In this document: positions 50,320 through 60,015 of the stretch, piece after piece
Layout of the letters: each line of letters opens with the position of its first letter
Position numbering within the stretch: position 1 is the stretch's first letter
Origin: Pycnopodia helianthoides
Taxonomy: Eukaryota; Echinodermata; Asteroidea; Forcipulatida; Asteriidae
DNA length: 64,000 nt
NCBI GenBank assembly: GCA_032158295.1
Contig: CM063245.1
Location: 26,531,726-26,595,725, forward strand
Reading direction: 5' to 3'
Program-made: the position numbers and the translations under genes
The notes under the pieces: model-generated
The model's database searches: none
Told to the model about the DNA's origin: nothing
What the model saw: only the letters and a program-made list of their open reading frames with translations

Positions 50320-53300
50320 GTAAGTCAACTATTATAACAGTCTATAGTGTGACTCGTGCAACATTTTAATGGGGACAGTGTGATCTGGTTTTTGTCGATG
50401 TACAGGTTTGGACTCCTCCGTTACATACAACATAACGTCGTACCAGGGCTAAATGTACGGTCAAAATTTAGCCGTGGTAGGACGCCACTCTCCGTTGCAC
50501 CGCACTGACCAGTGCATACGGAGTCCAACCCGCCGGGCTAATAAAACAAAAAAGTTTAATGTAAGATTCATATAATAATACTTTGTAAGAATAGTGAAAT
50601 AACGACAGTGCCCGGTTTCACACTCGGAGCTAAAGGTTCAGTTAGCAAAAACAAAATATCAAATTTTACGAAATAATGCCCAGCAAAATGTTATGTCAAA
50701 ATAGAGATAGTAGCCCTACTATAGGTAGGCCTACACTCTAAAAACTCCCAGTATAACTCAATTCCGGGTCCCAGGGACCTGACCTACAGCCCTGGACTGG
50801 AGTGGTACTCACTGGTAGTACGCCAGTCTGAGTCTGCAACGGAGCAGTCCAACCTTGGCTAGTGACCCATTTCTGTGTCAGTGTGACCCGGAATCTGTGT
50901 CAAGATAACCCCAGAATTGGCCAAGCTGACGCATAATCCGATTTTAAATCTAATTTTGGAGCCCAGTGTCAGGGTCAGCCTGATCCATAAATGGTTCAAG
51001 CCCCCTCCTCTAGGATGCGGGAGTTTTTTAGACTGTATAGACGCCAGTCTCCAGACGTCCTGTCAGCGCTAGTTTGGGTAATGATCAAGTGTTTGTTTTG
51101 GAACATTTCGCTCTTTTGGTGGTTTTATGATTATGATTATGTTGTTATATAAATATGAATAGCTCTTGGCTACGAGCCGTATACAAAGGCCGTGTTCACG
51201 GCCAAAATACTGGCTATATGCGCAGTGGAAGTTGCATGCGTAGTTTAAGGTATAGGCTCGATCCAATATAGTAAAAGTTACAATACTGTATTCAATGCAC
51301 AATATGAAACACAAGGAACAATCCAGTTTATAATTACTGATGACATGGATTACAGGTGAAGAAAGTGTACTCTCGGAAACTCAACAAACATTTCGCGTTT
51401 AAGAAAATCTCCAAGCTGCGAGCTCCGCGTGAGGTGGTGAATATTTTCCTACCGCGGGAAGTGACGATCATGCAGCAACTTGCTCACGAACGACTGGTAA
51501 GTATATCAAGAGGCGGGGGAAAAGTTAGTTAGTCTTCAGTCAAGGCTGGACGCCTACGTTGAAAACGGTTTGCACTAAAATGAAGACAGGGAGTCCAACC
51601 TGGGCCCATTTCATGGAGCTGCTTAATAGTTTTTAACGATTTACTGGTAAGCAAAAATGAGCATGATAACCATTCACAAATGAACATGTTAGGCCCTCAT
51701 GTTACTTTGGCTGGTAACATTATTCCGGTAATCATTATTGTTTTGTTCTTAGTTGAGTTATGTGTTAAGTAGCTCTATGCATCAAATTGGGACATCGACC
51801 CAATTTCATAGAGCTGCTTCAGCACAAAAGTAGCAAAGCACAACCAAATTATTGCCAGAATAAGGTTGACCAGCCAAGCAACCATGTCACATGACTGATA
51901 TCCTTCTCATTTCTGCTTAAGCAATATTTTGTTTGCTTACGCAGCTCTATGAAATTGGGCCTTGCCTAAATTAGTTAGTCAATTGCACTAAGTCAATTAT
52001 AATAATTATGAGTAGCAGACATGAGATTATTGTATGAATGCCAAAACCGCAGCAAATTTTATTTGCTATTCTTTATTTAAATATTGAAGACTATAGGACT
52101 GTGCAACTGCAAGGCTGATTTAATGTTCCCTGTGGACACATTATCTATACCTTTCTTGTTCTTGCAAAAACCTTCGATTATAGTTCCCTGCACTTGCAGT
52201 CATCAACAATGTTTGTCCCTACGGCGACCAGACTAATTTCCTTCTTGCCTCGCTTTGGTTATCCATTGGCATAAATTGGAGTAATAAGAAATAGCTACAC
52301 CATGAGGTCTACGAATAGTGTCTCCGAATGGTTTTTGAAATATATACATGACTGAACAAACTGCAGAGATTTCACAGTGACCTTTTGTTGATCGTTCTAG
52401 ATCGATATGGAGTCGGTGTTAGTGACTGAGCATTACACCTTCATTTTGATGGAGTATCTACCTCGTGGAGACTTGACTACTTACATCAACAGACGAGGTT
52501 AGAATATATTCCCATCTCACACTAACAAACAATACACGTTCTCGTCTTAAAGGAACATTCCAGAATTGGTTTTTGCTAACAAAATAGATGCTGGCAGTGT
52601 AAGCACTTTATGTAATCCACCATATACATAAACTGACAAACCTGTAGAAGATTGAGATCGATCGGCCATCTGGGTCACGAGAAAATAGTGAAAAACCGAT
52701 TACACATTTGCATGAAATCATAGATTCAACAAATGAATAAAACGCTCAGTTAGCGATAAACTCCAATCGGAAAATTAGTTTATTAATTTCTCATCAAATA
52801 TGGCATTTCAGACAGAAATATTTCAAGGGATGTTTTTCTACTATCATCATCATTAGACCGTGTAAGTTTGATGTAAATCTGTGATCAAAAAGTATATTTT
52901 ACAAGGTTTTGTTCTTACCAATTCTGTAATGTTCCTTTAAATATACTTCCACGCGCGAGAAAGGTGTTTCTCTACCCGAGTAGTAATATTTCAATTAAAC
53001 GAATATTTCGAATATAAACGAATGTTTCTTATATAGTCAGAGTGGGATATCTTGTGGCCTATGGGATTTGTAGTGCAGTGTTGGTTGGAAGTGCTGTATG
53101 AAGAAGTGTATCTTGTGCCACTGTAAGGTTTGTAGTGAATTGTGGTATAGAAGTGTTAAAGTATCATTTGTAGAGGCTGCGTACCTTTGCGAAAAGAATT
53201 CTCAAGTGCTGTTTCTTTTTTGTAGAGTTCTGTGGTGTACAGGTATGTACGTTAATATTTGTATGCAGGTCACATTTGCCTAAAGGATTCGCGAGTGCTG

Positions 53301-56300
53301 TTTCTTAATCGCACTATAATGTTGCCGACTTTTGTAGTGTTCTGTGGTGTAGAAGTGTTGTATGAACACGAATGCTATTTGCACGCAGGTCACCTTTGCG
53401 AAGAGGAGTCTCGAATGCTGTTTCACCAGATTCTGGATGCAGTCAGTTACTTACACGCAGTAGATGTTGTACACAGAGATATCAAGTGTGACAACATCAT
53501 GTTGGACGAGCGGTATAACATCAAACTTGGAGGTAATATTGGTAGAGTTATAATATTGGTGAAAATCTGGGCTTAATCTGTTGTGTGAGTCAGGAGAAAA
53601 ATAGCATGTAAACACATTGTCCAACAACCGAAATCAGCTGGTGTTATTTTTTATAAGCTTAGTTTTCAGAATGATACAGTTTTCTTGAATATTACTTTTT
53701 TATGAGGGAAATATTTCACAGAAAAAAATGGTTCTAGATGAACTTCATAATCAGTCTAGCCATGGTATAGCTTTCAGACTAAATTCAAACGATTATGTTT
53801 TTTATTCTTACCAATCCTTTAAAGACGAGGTCTAAATTGATCTAAAATAATCAATTTTGACACCTACAGATTTCGGTTTTGCTACGATGTGTGAAGGCGG
53901 GCAGAAACTCGACGAGTTCTGTGGATCGTACGCCTACACCGCGCCTGAGATTCTAGCCGGTGAACCCTACGGTGGCAAGAAAGCTGATGTGTGGAGTATG
54001 GGTAAGAGTTCATTATGAAGAGAGATTTGCGTCCGGATATGACTATCATTGACCGTACAGATGGCCGGGTCAAAGTTGAACCGGTTCCGGGGGACGGGGG
54101 GGGGGCTGACCCATTTATGGATCAGTGTATCATAGGAATATGTGTTAGAATGAACCAGAACTTGGTCAAATTGACAGAGAATCCGCGCTAATTAGTTTCT
54201 TTTTTTTTTTTTACCAGTTTCCGGGTCAGGCTCCCCTGGGACTCGGAATCCGGGTCAATATTCTGACTCTGTAGTGTTTGGAGTGTACCCTGTATATTAA
54301 CATCAAAATTACACAGATTCTAAGTTAAAATCCCACTTTCCGGGTCAGGCTGACCCCGCAATGGGTCAGGCCCCTTGAACCCGGAGTCCAGGTCAATTCT
54401 GACCTCAGAGATTTTACAGTATATCTTCAATTTAATACTTTTACGTCTTTCGTTTTGTGAAAAAAAAAAAGAAAAAAAAATAGGAAGGAACTATAAATAC
54501 ACATTTTTCCACACCTGGCAAAGCTTCAAACAACACTCTAAAAAAATCACAAGTTTAATCGTGTTTTCACAACAGTTTTAACGACAAGAAGGCCTTATTA
54601 CTGAAGGAACCTCTTTATTGTTACGTCAACGATGACAATAACACTTGACAAAGGCGCTGATACGAGTTTAACCTCCAGTGTCATGCAACAAAGTCTCTTT
54701 ATTCCTTAGTATAAAAAACACCCTGCTTTATGCTAAATTACATTATCTATTGTTTTGTATTCAGGTGTTGTTCTGTATGCTATGCTGTGTGGTCGACTAC
54801 CATACCATGATGAGACGCTAGACATCCTCCTAGAAAACATTCACAATCCACGCGGCAAGTTACTCTTCCACAAGAAAGTGTCCAAAGGTATTCCGAAACA
54901 ATCCAAGTATTCAGAACACTAGTCTGACAAGAACTTGGGTTACACTGCGACTTCTGTCGATAAGAAATGAACAGCAACCCTATACATCTAACCACAAATT
55001 ACTCCGGTTAGCTTAATAATAACGCAAATAAAAATGAGAATACTTTCACAAAAGTGGTGCAGCACCCCTACCCCATCCTCGCAAAATGTATAGACTCGTG
55101 AATGTCTGTCTTTCAAATGTAAATTCTTGGTTGAAGTTGTACAAACTTTATCAGGATACTGGAATCTTACTTTTATCTAGTTCGAAAACAATGCCAAAAT
55201 GAGTAGGCCTACAGAAAAAATAAATGCATAAATGAAACTATATGAGGTAGGTGTAGGAAGTGATGGCTCTTCTCGTGTTCCTTTCAGATTGCCGAGATTT
55301 CGTACGTTGCATGCTGACTGTAGATCCCAAATCCCGTGTGAGCATCAGTAAGCTGAAGCGGATGAACTGGTTGAATAAACCAATCGATATGTCCACCGCT
55401 GACTACAAAACCCCTCAGTCTTCTTTCGAATCAATCGGTGAGTATTAAACTGGGAACCTGTTTACCTTGATGAGCTGTGGCAGTTGGCTCCTGGGGTCGT
55501 CCAATTTATTTAGGTCTTGTTTCTAAGAGGCACCGGTGGGAGTCCCGTCTAACTGGGTAGGACAGAAGATTTGTCTCTTTGAATTTAGGCTGTGTTCATC
55601 CAGGAAGTGTAGGATCATGGAGGAAGGAAATACATGGAGTTCAAACGAACCCAACATCAAAAGAACCGCGCAGCAGCGATAAAATCCTGTGTGCACAGTG
55701 TCGGCCGCCGAAACTGACCATTACTGGAGAACAGAATAGTTCGCGCACGCAAGATAGTCTTATAATTTCGAGGGAAATACGTAATCATTTTTTAATGTTT
55801 TTAGTGGTTTTCCAGTGATCTCCAGTGCTTGAAAAGTCAATGGTTGTAGAATTTGCAATTTTCCGCGTCCATTCGTGTATGTTTTCGAGGTATCCATAGT
55901 GTTCCCGAAATGTTATGGACGATTTAAAAATACACTAATTTGCCTATGCCACATACAGAGATTGTTGTTTAACCATAGGTATTGCGCACGCGCGATGTGC
56001 TGAACGGTTACGTCATCGCCTCAGACTTCAGTCTGGTCTGAGCTGGACCGTGCACTATTTAAAATACCGCGGCAGCCTACTGTGTTCTTTTGATGTTGGG
56101 TTCGTTTGGACTCCATGTATTTCCTTCCTCCATGGTAGGATGTAGCCCTCCTTATCTATATTCATTGCTGTTCATATCCATACTGCTCCTGCATCAGATC
56201 TTACGTCATCCCTCCATCTTCTTCTTGGTCTGCCTCTTCTCTCTTTCCCCGTTCTTGGTTGCCTCTCCATTAGTCTTGTCGCCCATCTGTTGTCAGTTCT

Positions 56301-59133
56301 TCGGGCACTCCATCTCACATCCATTTAGCCTGTTTTATTTTCCTTGTAATGTCTGTATAACTCCTAATTGTATTTCTGAGCATGTGGCCTGTGTTATCTA
56401 AAAACCAATGTTTTTGGTAAATCTCAAGTAAACATTTCTCTGTTCCAGAACCAACTCCTGGCGGCAGGCCTCGCCGCGCCTCTCTCGACATGTCTGTCGA
56501 ACATGGATTCTCAGAAAGTCAAAGACAGATGGTTAATGAAAAACAGCGCCCACATACGGTCACCGACGTACTCCGTGCCATTGCTGTCAGACATGCGTAA
56601 GCTCCACTATCCATAGCTTTTTCTACTTCATTTTATTAAAATCTGTCCAGGTTTAATTAGGAGAAAAATTGTCAGTTGCTTTATAGTTTTGGTGGAGTTA
56701 GACCAATGTTTTTCGTGTAAAACAAAATGGTCTCGAGCAGACTTAATTATTTAGTTTGAATGTAAAATCCGTACAACTTTAAATTTAATGTCGGGCCCTT
56801 TATAAATGTACTGGCATCAACTGAAGTTTCCCACTATTTCATCACAAATTATTAGCGGAACAAAGCACAGTAAGGTTCTGTTTTGGAAGAGGAAGAGGAG
56901 AGAGATCGTTCCATCATCTCCACAACTAAAAAATTGTTTATTTTAGTTAAAACGTTGTAGTATTTACATCAATGGCTTATTTGTTGGTTTCTTGATCCCA
57001 AGTTTTGGCGAGAGTGCGACTGATATCCACAAACACGTCGGACTTAAACCAGGGACTCATCTAAGCCAAATGATGTTGGCTTGACGGGACCAGCTGGTCG
57101 AAGGATCAGCGTTCAGATCAGTCAACAAAACTGTAAGTCCATCTTGGTATGATGATCAGGCACTTCCAATTACGCCCAGAGATAAACGCTTAAACCAAGT
57201 TTATCGAGCGTTGTTATAGATGGATTCCAATACGCGTCATTGACCGCCATCTTTGATGTAAAACGATGGAAAAGTGCACTAGGCACGACTCTCAGCCAAT
57301 GATAGCTCTTCACGCGTGCACACAATTTCATCTATTGTCAAAAAGTAGCCTTGATATTACCGCAAACTTCGATTTGAACATCTAGCCATGTCACTGCGAA
57401 AGACCGATTTGTACAACGGCACTAGTATCAGTGAATATCTCCAGCGAGGGACTGTTTGGTCGCTAACGCCCCTGTGATACGTTGTCGGCAAATGCTGACA
57501 AGCTTTCTCCATACGTTAAGAGGGTTTGTTTTGTACAATTTGTTCAACAGGTTTTTTTTAAATCTATAACATAATTGTGTTGTTTACATGTCCAGGTATT
57601 GCCTGGGTTAATTTAACCTTAATTGTTTGCTCAAGTAATTTGGATTAATAATTTGGTTTCATCTACCATTGATAATTGACAAACCAATTTTTTCACGCAA
57701 AGGCTGCTGGTAGAATTTGTCCTGCCCCCTCTGACCAAATCACTGGCCACCTTTTGATTGAGAGGACGTGTGGCATGGTCTTGCTTAGTTTATCATGGCA
57801 TATGAGCTACTCTGTGTGTACGTTTTAAGACAATGGAAATATCAAAATATCAGCACTTGCCGACATCGGCCCTCACTGCATGGTTTTAATGACTGCATCA
57901 GATCCCAATTTCATAATCTTAATATCGCATTCGGCTGGTTCTCTGCTTTTGTTTGCCGTACTTTGGCTGGATGAACTTGGTATTGACCTGGCTAGCCGCG
58001 GCTCCGTTGGCCATGACACAACCAAGCATACACTGACAACCATCTTTCCTTACTGGTGTACAGTTTCATACTTCCATCTTCATCTGTTTTATCCCTAGTA
58101 CCAGTATTTACAGGTATGTCTGCACAACCAGCTTCCACATCTAAGCAGCCTGCTGGTCGTAGCGCCCGCCGTGCCAGCCTCATGCCCGACCGTAAAGACA
58201 GTCTCTCCATCCTGACATCCGCAGCGCGTCGTGGTAGCCTCAAGCGCGGCTCGCTGACTCAGTTTCATGGCACCCTCCGAGCGAGTGGCTCCCAGATCAT
58301 GATGTCCAATCACGATCTGATGGCATCGGCCATCAGTCTCAATCAGTGCAAGATAGACAAGGAGCTCCACGACATGCATTTCTACATGGGGGCCAAAGTG
58401 GCCAAAGCTGCCGGGTCCAAGCGACACAAGTCGGCCGAGTGTACCCGTCGAAACTCGGTCTTCACCGAGGACATCCAACTGCGCAGCGTCCCGAAGCACT
58501 GGGGGCAGCCGAGCAAGAAGTCGTCAATCATGTTCAGGTCCAAATGTGAGAAAATTATATATATGGTTGCTTAGCAACTGTATTGACCCAAAACTGAACT
58601 ATCTTAGAAATGACATTTCTCAAAGGTCCAAGAAATTTCTAATCATACCACACCTAAAGTGGTTAAACTCCTTTATCGGAATATGCAAAGTGTATGCAAG
58701 GTCAGTCAATCCAGAAATACGAAACAAAATAACAGACCGATCATGAAAGATAGTTTTTTTTTTTTTAATGATTTCTGACTTTTAATTATTTCGCAATATT
58801 ACATGGCAAAAGGAAATGGAATTACAAACATTTTTTTAAGCTACAGAACAAGAAGTACGCAAACTGCAAAAAACATTACTTCCAAGTCCGAATGATCAAT
58901 AATTTTCTGCCAAACATTCAAAAGGTCTGTCACAGTTTCCCCAAATTAATATGCATCTACCAATCGGGTGTTCTAGAGTTTCCTTATCTTGCCCAAACAA
59001 GAGCTTTAACACCAAAAACCTCCAAGCTACAGACCGTTATCATGTGGCCAGCTTTGTCCGGTGCCCTGCCCACAACAGTGACAGTGACCAGACTACCCTT
59101 TCCTTCGAGCCTCACTTTGGCACATTTGGATGA
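50164..59133 (+). CDS. TSSK-like serine/threonine kinase (gene span, 11 exons)
   Basis: Eleven exons give about 602 residues (1,809 nt if one base is added in exon 9). The kinase fold starts near residue 45: glycine loop VIGEGPYSQV, lysine strand FAFKKI, FLPREVTIMQQL, catalytic loop HRDIKCDNIM, DFGFAT, activation segment FCGSYAYTAPEIL, and subdomain IX ADVWSMGVVLYAML. FLPRE, CGS-AY-APE and the DFGF string are typical of the testis-specific kinase (TSSK) family; HRDIKCDN identifies Ser/Thr, not Tyr, specificity. TSSKs are usually about 270-370 residues. Here the C-terminal 250 or so are extra and rich in RRxS motifs. All catalytic residues are present, so it should be active. Role in sperm or cilia is family-based inference. 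Confidence 0.85.
50736..51040. mobile_element. GGGTCA-rich element, copy 2
   Basis: CACTCTAAAAACTCCCAGTA ... GCGGGAGTTTTTTAGACTG ends, interior CCGGGTCCCAGGGACCTGAC and GTGTCAGGGTCAGCCTGATC. Confidence 0.55.
51356..51496 (+). CDS. TSSK-like exon 2: N-lobe with catalytic lysine
   Basis: 141 nt, phase 0 both ends: VKKVYSRKLNKHFAFKKISK, LRAPREVVNIFLPREVTIMQ, QLAHERL. FKKI is the VAIK-type lysine strand; E of PREV is the helix-C glutamate. Acceptor GATTACAG, donor GTAAGT. Confidence 0.88.
51600..51961. mobile_element. Two adjacent D-type elements in TSSK-like intron 2
   Basis: 51600-51792 and 51797-51961 each run from CCCATTTCAT/CCCAATTTCAT-AGAGCTGCTT to the inverse; they lie 4-5 bp apart. Confidence 0.65.
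52401..52497 (+). CDS. TSSK-like exon 3: hinge
   Basis: 97 nt: IDMESVLVTEHYTFILMEYL then PRGDLTTYINRR. ILMEYLPRGDL is the hinge region. Acceptor CGTTCTAG, donor GTTAGA, phase 1. A TTAA-bounded MITE (52547-52940) lies just downstream in the intron. Confidence 0.85.
52547..52940 (-). mobile_element. TTAA-bounded MITE family A, copy 5
   Basis: Full-length inverse copy in intron 3 of the TSSK-like gene, both ends TTAA. Confidence 0.8.
53122..53430 (+). repeat. Tandem duplication of TSSK-like exon 4 acceptor region
   Basis: Three units share TTTTGTAG-GTTCTGTGGTGTA ... GCAGGTCAC-TTTGCG then GTGCTGTTTC. The last holds the true exon start (53389). The middle copy has its own acceptor at 53268-53269, exactly 120 nt upstream and in frame. 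Confidence 0.75.
53389..53532 (+). CDS. TSSK-like exon 4: catalytic loop
   Basis: 144 nt, phase 1: GHLCEEESRMLFHQILDAVS, YLHAVDVVHRDIKCDNIMLD, ERYNIKLG. HRDIKCDN holds the catalytic Asp, Lys and Asn. The acceptor and first 40 nt belong to a tandem duplicated block (about 53120-53430); the upstream copy offers an in-frame acceptor at 53269. Donor GTAATA. Confidence 0.88.
53870..54001 (+). CDS. TSSK-like exon 5: DFG and activation segment
   Basis: 132 nt, phase 1: DFGFATMCEGGQKLDEFCGS, YAYTAPEILAGEPYGGKKAD, VWSMG. DFG, CGS and APE are present. Acceptor CACCTACAG, donor GTAAGA. Confidence 0.9.
54068..54415. mobile_element. GGGTCA-rich element, copy 3
   Basis: Repeats CCGGGTCAGGCT and GACCCGGA words; lies in TSSK-like intron 5. 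Confidence 0.5.
54765..54887 (+). CDS. TSSK-like exon 6: helix F-G region
   Basis: 123 nt, phase 1: GVVLYAMLCGRLPYHDETLD, ILLENIHNPRGKLLFHKKVS, K. GVVLYAMLCGRLPYHD matches subdomain IX-X of TSSK/CAMK-type kinases. Acceptor GTATTCAG, donor GTATTC. Confidence 0.88.
55288..55437 (+). CDS. TSSK-like exon 7: end of kinase domain
   Basis: 150 nt, phase 1: DCRDFVRCMLTVDPKSRVSI, SKLKRMNWLNKPIDMSTADY, KTPQSSFESI. DFVRCMLTVDPKSR-S is subdomain XI with its conserved Arg. Acceptor CCTTTCAG, donor GTGAGT. Confidence 0.87.
55616..56134. mobile_element. 519-bp MITE with 51-bp TIRs
   Basis: TIR starts CATGGAGGAAGGAAATACAT and continues GGAGTTCAAACGAACCCAAC; inverse at the right end. Flanked by 7-bp GTAGGAT (55609-55615, 56135-56141). 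In TSSK-like intron 7. Confidence 0.82.
56449..56596 (+). CDS. TSSK-like exon 8: C-terminal extension, part 1
   Basis: 148 nt: EPTPGGRPRRASLDMSVEHG, FSESQRQMVNEKQRPHTVTD, VLRAIAVRHA. Contains RPRRASL, a basophilic-kinase (PKA-type) consensus. Acceptor TGTTCCAG, donor GTAAGC, leaving phase 2. Confidence 0.72.
57003..57132 (+). CDS. TSSK-like exon 9: C-terminal extension, part 2 (1-nt short)
   Basis: Enters in phase 2: FGESATDIHKHVGLKPGTHL, SQMML, then a missing G at TTGGC (57076-57079) shifts to GLTGPAGRRISVQISQQN. 130 nt where 131 links phase 2 to phase 1 and joins exons 8 and 10 in frame. The phase fit is the main support. Confidence 0.55.
57217..57340. mobile_element. Palindromic element F, copy 4
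   Basis: TATAGATGGATTCCAATACG, CATTGACCGCCATCTTTGAT ... CTCTTCACGCGTGCACAC. In TSSK-like intron 9; right end decayed. Confidence 0.65.
57520..57870 (+). repeat. Dispersed repeat I, copy 2
   Basis: Same ordered words as the copy at 735-1068, diverged. Confidence 0.6.
58114..58545 (+). CDS. TSSK-like exon 10: basic serine-rich segment
   Basis: 432 nt: MSAQPASTSKQPAGRSARRA, SLMPDRKDSLSILTSAARRG, SLKRGSLTQFHGTL, then ISLNQCKIDKELHDMHFYMG and CTRRNSVFTED. Codon use is GC-rich and clearly coding. Contains ARRASL, ARRGSLKRGSL and TRRNS. Ends at a good donor (GTGAGA, phase 1) or, if read through, stops at 58572-58574. Confidence 0.78.
58979..59133 (+). CDS. TSSK-like exon 11: probable last exon
   Basis: With phase-1 entry it reads FSLSCPNKSFNTKNLQATDR, YHVASFVRCPAHNSDSDQTT, LSFEPHFGTFG and stops at 59131-59133. 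The acceptor (TGTTCTAGAG) is ordinary. The composition and a total that divides by three support it; read-through of exon 10 is the alternative. Confidence 0.5.
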
Positions 59134-59486
59134 ACTGCAAAAAAGCAAAATGGTGGCACCATGATAGAAGTCTATAAGCCTGGCAAAACTAACTGGAACA
59201 CTTAAAATTAAGATGCATGATGGGGGAACAGAGATAGACCATAAATGATTTTTACTGAACAGTTTTACTGCAAAGATTTGTTTAATTAGTTCACAATTTT
59301 AAAAGAATTAACTTGATTAATTTCTTCCACAAAGGCACCGGATCAAGAAATGAAAAATTGTTGGAAAATGACTCAAAATACATTATTTTAAAAGTTTTAA
59401 AAGAATATCATTTTTTTTAAAGAGAGACAATATTATTTAGTACACTGTTACTTTGTAAAAAATATATGTGCAGAATAATGGAAATT

Positions 59487-59547
59487 AATAAACAAGAATA
59501 AAATGCTGACCAACAAGAGGTGAAATAAAGTCTGTTTTGAAAATAAA
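59487..59547 (+). other. Cluster of poly(A) signals, TSSK-like gene
   Basis: AATAAA at 59487, 59497, 59524 and 59542, 350-410 nt past the proposed stop. Confidence 0.4.
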
Positions 59548-59763
59548 CTCTAATTTGAAAAGTAATGGAACCTCTGTAACGCCTTGTTCTTTCACGTTAT
59601 TTTTTTAGTGCAATGCACCGTCAGAGCTTTTTTAAAGGGCTTTTAATTTGTTTCAGAAATTTCTGCTCGTGAGAACCCGTCACAAACTGAACATTACGAC
59701 ATTGCATTTTGGCTGGTAATTTCTTGTTTTGTTCTCGGCAAATTTCTGGGCTTAAGCAGCCCT

Positions 59764-60015
59764 GGGCCCAATTTCACGGCTCTGCTTACCGCCGAATTCT
59801 GCGCTTGCGGTGACCATTCTCCGCTTACTGTTCAAGCGCCGAATTTCTGCGCTAGCTGTGTAAGCGTAGAATGCCTAGTAACGTGGAGTACGCACGCGCA
59901 CTAGCCGAAAATTCCCCGCTAACCCGTGAAATACGCTTGACGTAAGCGCGGAATTCCCTGCTTCCGCAAGCGCCGATTCTTTGCTTACGGTAAGCAGAGC
60001 CATGAAATTGGGCCC
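59764..60015. mobile_element. D-like element with CpG-rich interior
   Basis: GGGCCCAATTTCACGGCTCT ... AGAGCCATGAAATTGGGCCC, 252 bp; the interior repeats AAGCGC and GAATTC-type words in both orientations. TIR close to, but distinct from, the other D copies. Confidence 0.7.

Noticed and set aside
50164..59133. The kinase as the missing cytoplasmic domain of gene B
   Set aside because: It has its own ATG and a Ser/Thr signature (HRDIKCDN, not the HRDLAARN type of receptor tyrosine kinases), and gene B already has in-frame stops and poly(A) signals before it.
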